Shown: positions 1-7,858 of the stretch, one piece after another | How positions within the stretch are numbered: the first letter of the stretch is position 1 | How the letters are laid out: every line of letters starts with the position of its first letter | Assembly: GCF_026342405.1 (NCBI RefSeq) | Contig: NZ_JAPEMU010000001.1 | Coordinates: 8,308,001-8,372,000 of the forward strand | Origin: Kitasatospora sp. NBC_00240 | Lineage (GTDB): Bacteria; Actinomycetota; Actinomycetes; Streptomycetales; Streptomycetaceae | DNA: 64,000 nt | Direction of reading: 5' to 3' | Translations under genes and position numbers: made by a program | Notes under the pieces: generated by a model | The model's database searches: none | What the model was told of the DNA's origin: nothing | Seen by the model: only the letters and a program-made list of their open reading frames with translations

Positions 1-122
1 CGTGTTCGCCGCCTACCGGCCGGTCGTCGGCGTCTCGACCGCGCTGCCGGTGATCCAGCGGGCCTCAACGCCTCCACCGTCGAACTCCAGTGGGTGACGG
101 ACGCGTTCGTCCTTCCCACCGC
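1..122 (+). pseudogene. MFS (DHA2-type) transporter fragment, frameshifted
   Basis: The translated sequence resembles the first transmembrane region of drug:H+ antiporter-2 MFS exporters: it reads ...STALPVIQR and then, in a different frame, GLNASTVELQWVTDAFVLP, the usual end of TM1 and start of TM2. A single missing base near position 60 separates the two frames. The similarity stops at about position 122, where RidA-like sequence begins, so most of the transporter is gone. Its 5' end lies outside the window. The MFS assignment rests on this short motif only. Confidence 0.5.
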
Positions 123-127
123 GCCGG

Positions 128-403
128 CAGTGCGCCAACGTGTTCACCCACGTGCGCGCCCTGATGGCGGCAGTGGGCGCCGGCACCGACGACATCCTGA
201 AGATGACCTTCCACCTGGCCGATCCCCGCGACCGGGAAGCGCTCAACCGCGAGTGGCTGGCCATGTTCCCGGACCCCGCGTGCCGGCCCGCCCGGCAGGC
301 CGTCGCCGCACGACTCGACGGTGCGGCGAGGATCCACTGCGACCTCCTCGCCGTGCTGCCGGGGGCAGCCACCTCGTACCCACCATCGGACCCGGCCGCC
401 TGA
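128..403 (+). pseudogene. RidA/YjgF-family fragment, N-terminus missing
   Basis: The frame reads QCANVFTHVRALMAAVGAGTDD and continues through a typical RidA/YjgF C-terminal half, ending PPSDPAA. RidA proteins (reactive enamine/imine deaminases) are about 125-135 residues; here only about 90 remain and the N-terminal strands are absent. A GTG at 140 could start an 87-residue product but lacks a good ribosome binding site. The fragment abuts the MFS fragment directly, so a deletion probably joined the two. It is unlikely to be functional. Confidence 0.6.
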
Positions 404-416
404 CGCAGGAGGACCC

Positions 417-750
417 ATGCCGCAGCACCCTTCCACGCACTACGAAGCACCCGGCGCCATCAAGAGGATGCTGTTCTCGGCATGGGCGCTCCTGGACTCG
501 CTCACCCCGGAGGCGCGGGCCCGGATGCACATCCCCCGGATGAGCGATCCCCGGCGCCTCGACTGGGACTTCATCCCCAAGCCCGACCGCACCGGCATGC
601 CACTGAGCAAGCTCGACGGTCACCAGCGGACACTGGCCCACACCCTGTTGAAGTCCGGTCTCAGCATGCGCGGCTACAGCAGGTGCTGGCCGTGATGGCC
701 ACCGAGAACAACCTCCGGGAACTCGACGTCATCAAGCGACCCGTGCAAGC
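417..750 (+). pseudogene. DUF3500-family gene, truncated and frameshifted
   Basis: The ATG at 417 follows an AGGAGG-type site (about 405-411). The first 85 residues resemble the start of DUF3500 proteins (LLDSLTPEARAR, LDGHQRTLAHTLLKSGLS). Near position 672 the frame shifts: the original reading QVLAVMATENNLRELD continues one frame over, while the ATG frame ends at 695. Family members are usually over 300 residues, and here similarity ends by about 750. With the two preceding fragments it forms a decayed block. Confidence 0.55.
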
Positions 751-822
751 CGCCGCCCGGCCGAGGTGTCCGGTGTGCTCCCGGCCCGGCCGGGAGCACA
801 CCGGCGCCGGGCGCGGCGGTCG

Positions 823-1362
823 TCAGCGTCCGGCGGTTTCGCTCTCGACCGTGCCGATCCGCGCGCCGAGGGTTTCCAGCGCTGCCAGCGTTTGGTCGTG
901 CTCCGTGTGCGAGACGCTGGCGGTGGCGTCGGAGACGACGGTGACCCGGTAGCCCGCCGCCACTGCGGACCGCGCGGTGGCGGCGACCCCGTGGGCGGTG
1001 GAGAGTCCGGCCAGGACCAGGTCGGTGACGCCGAGGCGGTCGAGGCCCTCCCGCAGTCCGGTGCCTTCGAACGCGTCGAGCCCGTGCTTGGTGACCAGCA
1101 GGTCGTCGGGGCCGGGAGCGGCCTCCGGGTGGAGCGCGTTGGCGGGTGCGTCCGCCCCGCCGTCGCTGCCGTCGGCGTGCAGATGGCGGACGGCCACGTA
1201 GAGCGGCCCCTGCGGCGAGGCGTCCGCACCCGCTCCGGTGAGGGCCGCCCGCAGCCGGGCCGCGGCTTCGAGCACCGCGGCGCCGTCACGCGGTGCCCAG
1301 GGCATCCCGGTGATCCAGTGCTGGAGGTCGACGAGGACAAGAGCGGTACGGCCTGCGGTCAT
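823..1362 (-). CDS. Isochorismatase-like hydrolase
   Basis: This is a 179-residue protein of the isochorismatase-like hydrolase fold. It shows the early Asp (VLVDLQ), the Lys (VTKHGLD) and the helix motif GLSTAHGVAATA. In cysteine hydrolases (nicotinamidase, N-carbamoylsarcosine amidase) the seventh position of that motif is the nucleophilic Cys; here it is Gly. That pattern is also seen in true isochorismatases of the EntB/PhzD type, which need no Cys. The ATG at 1362 is preceded by GGGAGAGACC. The substrate is unknown; no siderophore or phenazine genes are nearby. Confidence 0.8.
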   Translation of the reverse strand: MTAGRTALVLVDLQHWITGMPWAPRDGAAVLEAAARLRAALTGAGADASPQGPLYVAVRHLHADGSDGGADAPANALHPEAAPGPDDLLVTKHGLDAFEGTGLREGLDRLGVTDLVLAGLSTAHGVAATARSAVAAGYRVTVVSDATASVSHTEHDQTLAALETLGARIGTVESETAGR

Positions 1363-1494
1363 GAGGTCTCTCCCAGCCCTGCGTACGGCCCTGTCCGTGC
1401 CTGCCGCCCCGACGGTGCGGCGGCCGACATGCCGTACGAACATTTCTTCCGAACATCCGGTGGAAGCATTCTAGGCAGAATCGATCAAGGAACT

Positions 1495-1530
1495 CCCGGC
1501 CTGGTCCGGTTGCGGCCGGACCAGGCCGGG
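1495..1530 (-). terminator. Strong hairpin, probable terminator of the Nudix gene
   Basis: A perfect 15-bp stem (CCCGGCCTGGTCCGG and its complement) closes a 6-nt loop TTGCGG. It lies about 135 bp beyond the stop codon of the leftward Nudix gene and upstream of the leftward isochorismatase-like gene, so it would separate the two transcripts. No U-tract follows, as is common in actinomycetes. Confidence 0.6.
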
Positions 1531-1666
1531 GCGCCGTCACCCGACGCCCCCGGCCCGGTTGGTGCGTGGGCCGCCGGAGTGCATGGCGGCCGCGACGTTC
1601 GCCGGCGCCCACCCGCCCTGCGGTGTACCGCAATTGACGGGCTGGCCGATCGAGCCGGTTCCGAGG

Positions 1667-2203
1667 TCAGAGCAGACCGAGGTGGTCCAGTGCGAGGTAC
1701 GCCGCCTCCACGTCGGTCATCCGGCCCCTGCGCAGTACGGTGGACCGGAAGGTGTCGAGGGGCAGCAGGACGATCTCGATGAACTCGGTGCGCTCGGGGG
1801 TCGGGTCGGCGACCTTGACGCAGTCGGTGGCGGCGAAAACGTGGCGCCGGACGTTGGAGTAGGCGTCGTCCCAGCAGGTGGTGACGGCCTGGACGGTGCC
1901 CCGGTGGCCGGTCTCCTGCAGGAGTTCGGCGGCGGCGGTGTCGGCAGGGTCGTCGCCGGGATCCACGAAACCGCCGGGCAGTTCGTCCAGGAAGGCGGCC
2001 GGCCCGGGGCGGAACTGGCGGGCGAGGATCACCTGCCGGTCGGGGGTGAGGGCGAGAACGGCGGCGGAGGATCGCTCGTTCTTGAGGTAGAAGTCGTTCC
2101 TGGTGGCGTCGGGGAGTTCGAAGGTCACCCGGTCGATGCCGCGTCCGTACTTGCTGAAGACCTTGCGGCGCTCGATCTCGTGCCAGCCTGCGGTGTCTGT
2201 CAT
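1667..2203 (-). CDS. Nudix hydrolase, ADP-ribose pyrophosphatase-like
   Basis: The 178-residue protein has the general layout of NUDT5/ADP-ribose pyrophosphatase-type Nudix enzymes: an N-terminal beta domain followed by a Nudix box region around residues 80-110. The box is degenerate: GGFVDPGD...AELLQETG replaces the usual GGxxExGE...RELxEETG, so the first Glu is Asp and the Arg is Ala. The catalytic Glu pair is only partly kept. The ATG at 2203 begins MTDTAGWHEI. Activity against nucleoside diphosphate derivatives is plausible but may be altered. Confidence 0.75.
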   Translation of the reverse strand: MTDTAGWHEIERRKVFSKYGRGIDRVTFELPDATRNDFYLKNERSSAAVLALTPDRQVILARQFRPGPAAFLDELPGGFVDPGDDPADTAAAELLQETGHRGTVQAVTTCWDDAYSNVRRHVFAATDCVKVADPTPERTEFIEIVLLPLDTFRSTVLRRGRMTDVEAAYLALDHLGLL

Positions 2204-2288
2204 GGCGCTGCACCATACGACATCTGACTGTGCGTCATGCGTGGTCGAAGCTCCGCACAGCCTCCTTGTCGAGCAGGCGCACTCCGAC

Positions 2289-2310
2289 GGTGCCGAGGGG
2301 CCTCGGCACC
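2289..2310. promoter_or_regulatory. Inverted repeat in divergent intergenic region
   Basis: GGTGCCGAGG and CCTCGGCACC form a 10-bp perfect inverted repeat with a 2-nt centre. It lies between the divergent Nudix (start 2203) and PPOX-family (start 2453) genes. It may be an operator or an RNA hairpin; nothing else in the 249-bp gap is recognisable. Confidence 0.3.
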
Positions 2311-2452
2311 CCGCCGCCGGTCGCCGCCGGCCCTGGCCGTTCCTGGGCCGCCGGGCCGCTCGGGACGGGGTGGGCCGCCCGCCGGCGGCGCCGATGCCGG
2401 TCCGCCGGGTGGGTGGTGCAGGGCCGGACGCCGGGGTCGTACGATCCCCAGC

Positions 2453-2881
2453 ATGGTTCATGACCTGAGCAACCCCGACGATGTCTTCCTGGCGTTCTGG
2501 CGTGAGCGCCTCCTCTCCACCCTGACCACCACGCGTCCCGACGGCACACCGCATGTGGTGCCGGTCGGTGTCACCTACGACCCGGAGGCCGGGCTGGCCC
2601 GGGTGATCACCAATCGGGCCAGCCGCAAGGCCCGGAACGTTCAGGAAGCCGGCCCGGACGGGATGCGGGTGGCGCTCTGCCAGGTGGACTGGGCGCGCTG
2701 GTCCACGCTGGAGGGCGTCGCGGTGGTGCGCGAGGATCCGGAGGCCGTCGCCGAGGCCGTCCGCCGCTATGCCGAGCGCTACCGCCAGCCGCGGGTGAAC
2801 CCCGACCGGGTCGTCATCGAGATCACCGTCGACAAGGTGCTGGGGCGGGCCTCCGTCCTTCGTGCGGCAGGCATGGCCTGA
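2453..2881 (+). CDS. PPOX-class F420-dependent oxidoreductase-type protein
   Basis: The 142-residue protein has the split-barrel flavin/F420-binding fold of the pyridoxamine 5'-phosphate oxidase-like superfamily. It opens LSTLTTTRPDGTPHVVPVGVTYD, followed by a strand with NRASRKARNVQEAG and VALCQVDWARWSTLEG, the order seen in the F420-dependent TIGR03618-type family. Such proteins reduce substrates with F420H2 or bind the cofactor in the cytoplasm. The ATG at 2453 is a typical start for the family. It stands alone, divergent from the Nudix gene. Confidence 0.8.
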   Translation: MVHDLSNPDDVFLAFWRERLLSTLTTTRPDGTPHVVPVGVTYDPEAGLARVITNRASRKARNVQEAGPDGMRVALCQVDWARWSTLEGVAVVREDPEAVAEAVRRYAERYRQPRVNPDRVVIEITVDKVLGRASVLRAAGMA

Positions 2882-3200
2882 CCGTCGGCTGTGAGGTGAG
2901 GGAGGGGAGCGAGGAGTGGTGAGCCCGGAGGCGGGTCCGGGGTGCGGTGTCGGGGTCGACGGGCGATGGCGGGTCCGCCCGCTGGGCCGGGCCTTCTGGT
3001 TCTGTGCTCCGGCTCTCGGGGTTCCCGGTCCGGGATTTCGGGTCGGGGAGCAGCGAGGCGGGTGACGGGAGGGGCCTGCGGTTGTTTAGTGGGTGTTGAT
3101 CGCAGCGGTCTAACGTCGCGTCAGCTCTCGCTTCGGGAGCGCCGGCCCGCCTTGCGGGCCGGGCCGTCCGACCCGCCCCGCAGAATCGAGACGCCCGGCC
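2882..3200. other. Intergenic stretch without a convincing gene
   Basis: No frame here shows a recognisable protein. The stretch includes a short AT-richer segment (about 3082-3115, GTTGTTTAGTGGGTGTTGAT) that could hold a promoter, and a small hairpin around 3142-3165 (CGGCCCGC/GCGGGCCG with a 3-nt loop) just before the small open frame at 3201. Confidence 0.4.
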
Positions 3201-3359
3201 ATGAGCCAGCCATCGACCGAGACCCCGCCGGCAGACCTCCTGTCGGACCGCGACGCCGCCAACTTCCGCACTCTGCTGTCAGGCCTGGAGCGCTCCCTGG
3301 AGGCGGATCGGCGCACTGCCGCCGGCCGCGCGACGGACGGGTCGGGCTCAGGTGAATGA
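3201..3359 (+). CDS. Possible 52-residue acidic small protein
   Basis: An ATG at 3201 opens a 52-codon frame beginning MSQPSTETPPADLLSD and containing a probable amphipathic helix (NFRTLLSGLERSLEADRR). The composition is acidic and polar, with no membrane segment. It has no clear Shine-Dalgarno site. The short AT-richer segment and hairpin upstream are compatible with a promoter and leader. I recognise no family. It may be real, but the evidence is only an open frame with plausible amino-acid use. Confidence 0.3.
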   Translation: MSQPSTETPPADLLSDRDAANFRTLLSGLERSLEADRRTAAGRATDGSGSGE

Positions 3360-3445
3360 CTGTCTGCCGGTCTCGACCATGGTGCTGGTCGTGCCGTTGT
3401 GGGACCGCGCCGCCGGCGTGGGCACCCTCGGGGCGACCTACGCCC

Positions 3446-3883
3446 TCACTCCTTCTCTTCCCGCGGGCACACCGGTCGCAGGCGCGGCCAGCGGTGGTCC
3501 GGCGGCGGTGGACCTGGGTGCTTCGGCCGGGCCGGCAACGCGCCTGTCGGTCGACCAGGTGTCGACGACGTAAGCCCTGGTGACGGCCGTGGCGCGGGCC
3601 CCGGGGTGGCCCCGACGGCCGGCCGGCCGGAGCGGGCCGGCACGACGGGGCGGGTCGGTGGCGAGGCCCGCGCGGAGGGTGGTCCGGCGCCCTGGGCGCT
3701 GCCCTGCCCGCCGCCCGGTGGGGCGCCCGGCAGGCCGAGGTGCGGATCGGGCGGTACGCCCGGCGGGGTGGCCGGTTCGGTGGGGTGGGCGAAGGCCATC
3801 ATGGCGACGGTGATCCGGGGAACGGCATGGGCGAGCAGCAGCATGATCGTCGCGGCGGTCCGCCGCAGGGGCATCCTTGACAT
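3446..3883 (-). CDS. Possible secreted proline-rich small protein
   Basis: From ATG 3883 the frame begins with a basic, hydrophobic segment (MSRMPLRRTAATIMLLLAHAV, written to 21 here only in part: MSRMPLRRTAATIMLLL then AHAV) that could act as a signal peptide. A long Pro/Gly/Ala-rich tail of about 110 residues with no domain follows. There is no obvious ribosome binding site, and high-GC DNA easily gives Pro/Ala-rich open frames, so this is a weak call. It overlaps a short GTG-initiated frame on the other strand. Confidence 0.25.
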   Translation of the reverse strand: MSRMPLRRTAATIMLLLAHAVPRITVAMMAFAHPTEPATPPGVPPDPHLGLPGAPPGGGQGSAQGAGPPSARASPPTRPVVPARSGRPAVGATPGPAPRPSPGLTSSTPGRPTGALPARPKHPGPPPPDHRWPRLRPVCPREEKE

Positions 3884-4291
3884 GCCGATCACGCTAGGCG
3901 GGTCCTTTCGGCCTGGCATCCCTCCGGAGACGGACCGGCGGTCCGCCCGCAGGCAGAGACCCGGCGTCAGGTGTTCACCGGATCCGGTGGTTTGCGATCG
4001 ACACTCGAATGCCCGCACGAGGAGGCGCCTCCTTCGCAAGGCGGACATCGGTGTGAACTCCGGGTGCTTACGCCTCCGCTCCGCTTTTCGTTCGCCCCGG
4101 TCGTTCGGGCCGCCCGCTCAGGTGTCGGTCGGTGTCGGTCGGTGTCGCCGAGCAGCGCGACCCGGAAGGACGTGGCGTGCGACTGGGAGCCCGCCCGTCG
4201 TGCCCTTGTTCTCCCGCTGCCCTGCTGCCAGTCTTGAGCTCGAACAGAGTGGGGCGATGCCAACGCACAATTCGCTTGGGGGGTAGGGAAA

Positions 4292-4462
4292 ATGGCGCAG
4301 CAACAGCCGGCAAATCTCGGTGTCTGGCGGGCACTTGTCCTGATCGGGGCCGTCGGGGTCGCGATCGGGCTGATCGGCAAGGTTCCGCTGCTGGGCCTGG
4401 TGGCGGGGCCGGTGGCGATCGTCGGGGTGATCGGTCTTTCGCTCGCACGGCGCAACCAGTAG
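4292..4462 (+). CDS. Small two-helix membrane protein
   Basis: This 56-residue product starts MAQQQPANLGVWRALV and consists of two hydrophobic helices, roughly residues 13-30 and 33-51, joined by a short GKVP turn and ending LARRNQ. A purine-rich GGGGGGTAGGGA stretch lies just upstream of the ATG. The charge pattern (basic C-terminus) suggests both ends face the cytoplasm. The function is unknown. It lies tail-to-tail with the protease/nuclease gene, which ends at 4543. Confidence 0.6.
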   Translation: MAQQQPANLGVWRALVLIGAVGVAIGLIGKVPLLGLVAGPVAIVGVIGLSLARRNQ

Positions 4463-4542
4463 GGGCGACGCCGCGGAAGGGGCCCGGTCGCAGGACAAGC
4501 ACCTGCGGCCGGGAGCGGCGAACATGACATAGCGTCAGAGAG

Positions 4543-6423
4543 TCAGCGCCACTGGATGTCGGCGGGCGTGTCGAGCGGCCGCCGGTCCGCCAGGGCCTCG
4601 GGTGCGGCAAGGGTGTCGGCCTTGCGCAGGGCGACCGGGAACCGCAGGTGGGTCCGCTCCTCCAGCTCGCCCAGGTTGATCTGGAAGACCCGGAACTCGT
4701 CCAGGTCCAGCGCCTCCAGCTGGTCGAGGTTCTGGGTCAGCAGGAACGCCTTGGCCCTGAGCGCGCCCTGGTCCGCGAAGGCGATCACCTTCCAGAACTC
4801 CCGGGGGATCCGGATGCCCCGGTAGACCCGGTCGTCGTCCTGGTAGACCGGTCCGCCGAACACGCTGATCCGCAGGTCGTCGACGTCGACCTCGGCGAAC
4901 AGGGCGTCCTCCAGGCGTCCCCACAGCCCGTTCTGGGAGCTCTGGTTGAAGTCGTCCATCTGGGGTGTGATGTTGGTGTAGAAGAACGAGTCCACATTGG
5001 CCCGCTGGGCCTCGTCGGGGCTGCCCCAGAGCAGGTCGGCCCGGCGCGCGATGTGGCCCCGGTCGAGCCGGTTGTTCCGGTACAGCTCGTTGCCCACCTG
5101 GACGTCGCCGGGCAGCCGGGGGTCGGTGCGGAAGTCGATGCCGCTGCGGGTGAGGTTCTTGAGGGAGCCGCCGTCGACGTTCCAGGCGACCCAGAGGGCG
5201 AACCGCCGGGACTCGCTCTGGGCGAGCGAGTAGTGCGTGTAGGGGATCACCTCGGAGCCGTCGAGCCGGAAGGCGTCGTGCTTGATCTTCTCGTGGAGTT
5301 CCGGCGTTTCGATCCGCAGCTGGGCCCCGAGGAAGTCGGGGTTGTAGCCGCCGACCGCCGCCTCCAGGGCTTCGGCGCTGGGCCGGTCCAGGCTGATTCC
5401 GAGCTTCTCGAAGACCGAGCTCGGTAGGCAGGCCAACGCGTGCTCGTCGGGGTTGCCCGCGGTCTCCCCGCTGAAGTGCAGTCCCGCGACGACGCCGGTC
5501 GCGTTGCCGTCGGGGCCGGTGAACATCCAGGCCGCGCCGGAGTCGCCGCTGCTGCTCACCTCGCCGTCGTCCGGGAGGTGTGCGGGGTCGAGGGCGATCT
5601 CGAAGCAGCCGATCAGCTGTTCGCCGACGCCGTCGTAGTGGATCTTGGCGATGGTGTCCACCCGGCGGACGACGCCGTGGGTCACGCCGGTCGTCCGGCC
5701 GCTCTTGACCACTCTGTCGCCGAGCTGCGGGTCGCCCAACGCGGTCGGTGCGACGCCGAGTTCGAGGATGGTGGGGTCGAAGCGGCGGTCCTTGACGGCG
5801 GCCACCGCGCAGTCGCCGGCCGTGCCCAGGTGGGAGCGGACCAGGGGGCCGAGGCGGTTCTGGGTGACGCGGTTGTCGTCGCGGGTGCCCGGCTGCACGG
5901 TGGTGTCGCCCAGGGCGCCCTCCGCTCCGTGCAGCACATGCCAGTTGCTCAGGACGTAGGGGGTACCGTCGGCGCGGTCGAACACCACGAGGCCGATGGT
6001 GCCGGTCGCCCGGTGGGTGTTGCCGACGCTGGCGCCCGGGACGACCGGGTCGAGGCGCTGTTTGCGGACGGGGCTCTCGCTCTCGGCGACCACCCGGAAG
6101 TCGGGGGCGAAGGTGCGCTCGAGGACCTGGGTCGGCACCTCGACACCGTCCACGGTCACGGACTCGGGTACGGCGGTGGTCCCCAGTGCTTCGAGTTCGT
6201 CGGGCCCCACCTTCTTGTCCACGGTGAACTGCAGCGCGATCTCCTGGGTCCCCGGGGTGCTGGTCGTCCGGTAGCCCACGCCGATCGAGGAGATGTTCGG
6301 GTCCTGGAGGTAGTCCGGTCCGCGGGTGCGGACGAACTGGCGTAGCGAGGTGATGAGTTGCTCCCGCTCGGCGGTGTAGGCGGGGGCGGCGTAGGTCGGG
6401 GGTGAGGCGTTGGCGCCGGGCAT
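4543..6423 (-). CDS. Trypsin-like serine protease fused to DNA/RNA non-specific endonuclease
   Basis: The 626-residue protein has two catalytic domains. Residues about 100-330 are a chymotrypsin-fold protease with candidate triad residues His (SNWHVLHG), Asp (AGDCAVAAV) and Ser (SSSGDSGAAW). Residues about 380-600 are an endonuclease NS (NUC1/NucA-type) domain with the catalytic DRGH motif (LDRGHIARRADLLWG) and the metal-ligand Asn segment (FYTNITPQMDDFNQ...W..LED). About 100 residues of uncharacterised sequence precede the protease. No signal peptide is visible, so it appears cytoplasmic or exported by another route. GAAGGGAAG lies 6 nt before ATG 6423. The fusion resembles effector architectures of biological conflict systems, but no sensor gene adjoins it. 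Confidence 0.85.
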   Translation of the reverse strand: MPGANASPPTYAAPAYTAEREQLITSLRQFVRTRGPDYLQDPNISSIGVGYRTTSTPGTQEIALQFTVDKKVGPDELEALGTTAVPESVTVDGVEVPTQVLERTFAPDFRVVAESESPVRKQRLDPVVPGASVGNTHRATGTIGLVVFDRADGTPYVLSNWHVLHGAEGALGDTTVQPGTRDDNRVTQNRLGPLVRSHLGTAGDCAVAAVKDRRFDPTILELGVAPTALGDPQLGDRVVKSGRTTGVTHGVVRRVDTIAKIHYDGVGEQLIGCFEIALDPAHLPDDGEVSSSGDSGAAWMFTGPDGNATGVVAGLHFSGETAGNPDEHALACLPSSVFEKLGISLDRPSAEALEAAVGGYNPDFLGAQLRIETPELHEKIKHDAFRLDGSEVIPYTHYSLAQSESRRFALWVAWNVDGGSLKNLTRSGIDFRTDPRLPGDVQVGNELYRNNRLDRGHIARRADLLWGSPDEAQRANVDSFFYTNITPQMDDFNQSSQNGLWGRLEDALFAEVDVDDLRISVFGGPVYQDDDRVYRGIRIPREFWKVIAFADQGALRAKAFLLTQNLDQLEALDLDEFRVFQINLGELEERTHLRFPVALRKADTLAAPEALADRRPLDTPADIQWR

Positions 6424-6543
6424 GGCGATCTTCCCTTCGTGAGGTCGGCGGCCCGTGCGGGCGGCGGCCCGCGCTGCGCGCCTCCGGAGGGGAGTCGCCC
6501 GCGCGGGCGGCCGTCGGGCCGCGAGCGGGCCCCGCCCGGGCGC

Positions 6544-6850
6544 TCAGGTGGGCGTCCGCACCCGCGGTTCCCGGTGGCGCAGGGTGCCTGCGCCGGGCTT
6601 GGCCGAGTCGGTGATCTTGAGCTTCCAGCTGCCGGTGGCGCCGTCGCCGGTCGGCGGCGCGAGTGCCGACGGCGACCGGGAGTCCGGCTTGAGCAGCAGG
6701 TTCTTGGTATTGCCGCCCGCGCGGTAGTGGAGCACGGCGCGACGGCCGGAAGGTGTCATACGCACCACCCGTCGTCGCCGATGCTGGCCAGGGCCACATC
6801 ACCGCCGTACTGCCGGGTGAAGGTGAGGATCTCACCGAAGACGGCACTCA
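6544..6850 (-). pseudogene. Remnant with proprotein-convertase P-domain
   Basis: A strong site (GGGAGGGG) and ATG 6850 start a 31-codon frame (MSAVFGEILTFTRQYGGDVAL...) that ends at 6755. A second frame overlapping it by 4 bases carries a C-terminal P-domain-like segment (SGRRAVLHYRAGG, TGSWKLKITDSAKPGAGTL). P-domains normally span about 80-90 residues behind a secreted protease; here the first strands and any protease are missing. The N-terminal piece vaguely recalls the start of M6-type metalloproteases, but that is weak. I read this as an internally deleted gene upstream of the protease/nuclease. Confidence 0.5.
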
Positions 6851-7119
6851 TGGCAGAACCCCTCCCGGAGATTCGGCGAGCGCGGAGGGCTCGGCCCCAG
6901 TCTGGTCCGGGACGCGGGACGGCCCAAGGGTAGAAACACCCACAGGCCGCGGGGCACAGCTGCCCCTTTGCCTGTTCTTTGCGAAGTGTTTGCCGGTCGG
7001 GACGGGCCCCGACGGGCCGCAGGGCCGTGAAGGGCGAAGACTGGGAGGTGCGAAGGTCCGGGGCCCCGTGCCGGTACGGCGTGCGGAGGGCCGGGCGGTC
7101 ACGCTACCGAGGGCCAGCC

Positions 7120-7731
7120 ATGAGTGCCGAGGTGAGACGGGTCGCCGTAGTCGGTGACTGCCCGCTGTTCCGGCGCGGGCTGGCCCAGGTGATCGAGTCC
7201 GCCACCGACCTGGCCCTGGTGGTGGCCGCGGGGTCGGTCGAGGAGGTGGAGCGCAGGCTGCAGGGCGGCGACGTGGTCCTCGTCGACGTGCAGTTACGGC
7301 CCGCCGACCTGTCCGCGGCGGTGTACCGGCTGGCCGGCCGGGGCGCCGAGGTGCTGGTGCTCTGCTCCCCGTCGCAGCACGACATCGTGCCGCCGATGGA
7401 GGCCGGTGCCCGTGGCTGCCTGAGCAGGCAGGCCGGCGAGCTGGAGCTGCTGGCCGCGATCAGGCTGGTCGCCTCGGGCTGCGGGTACGTGTCGGCCGCC
7501 CTCGCGGTGCGCCGCTGGGCGGAGCCGGAGTGCCGCGTCACCGACCGTGAGCGGCAGATCCTGGAGCTGGTCGCGAACGGCGAGACGGACCACGGGATCG
7601 CGGAGCGGCTGGGGATCAGCGAGCACACCGTGCACTCGCACCTGGACCGGCTGCGGGACAAGATCGGCTCCCGGCGTCGGGCCGACCTCACCCGCTTCGC
7701 GGTCGCCCACGACATCGTGCCGAACGCGTAG
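7120..7731 (+). CDS. LuxR/NarL-family response regulator, atypical receiver
   Basis: The 203-residue protein has an N-terminal receiver (about 1-120) and a C-terminal LuxR helix-turn-helix (about 138-198, VTDRERQILELVANGETDHGIAERL... and SEHTVHSHLDRLRDKIG). The receiver keeps the phospho-acceptor Asp (VVLVDVQ), but the acidic pair before it is reduced to GDCP and the conserved Lys is Arg (ARGCLSRQA). Phosphorylation may therefore be weak or replaced by another signal. The ATG at 7120 is preceded by GAGGGCC. No sensor kinase is adjacent, so it is an orphan regulator. Confidence 0.85.
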   Translation: MSAEVRRVAVVGDCPLFRRGLAQVIESATDLALVVAAGSVEEVERRLQGGDVVLVDVQLRPADLSAAVYRLAGRGAEVLVLCSPSQHDIVPPMEAGARGCLSRQAGELELLAAIRLVASGCGYVSAALAVRRWAEPECRVTDRERQILELVANGETDHGIAERLGISEHTVHSHLDRLRDKIGSRRRADLTRFAVAHDIVPNA

Positions 7732-7858
7732 CGCCCGCCGCAGCCGCCGGTCGGCGCGTTGGGTGCCCGGGCCGGGAAGGCTCCGGGGAGCGCGGCCCCC
7801 GAGCGCACCTGCGGGGCCCTGGCGAGACGCCGGGGCCCGCAGGCCCGCTCGGCGCGGG

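Noticed and set aside
3352..3573. A GTG-started 73-codon frame overlapping the 3201 small gene
   Set aside because: No ribosome site or recognisable fold; the Val/Ala/Gly-rich sequence could be chance, and it conflicts with an equally weak frame on the other strand.
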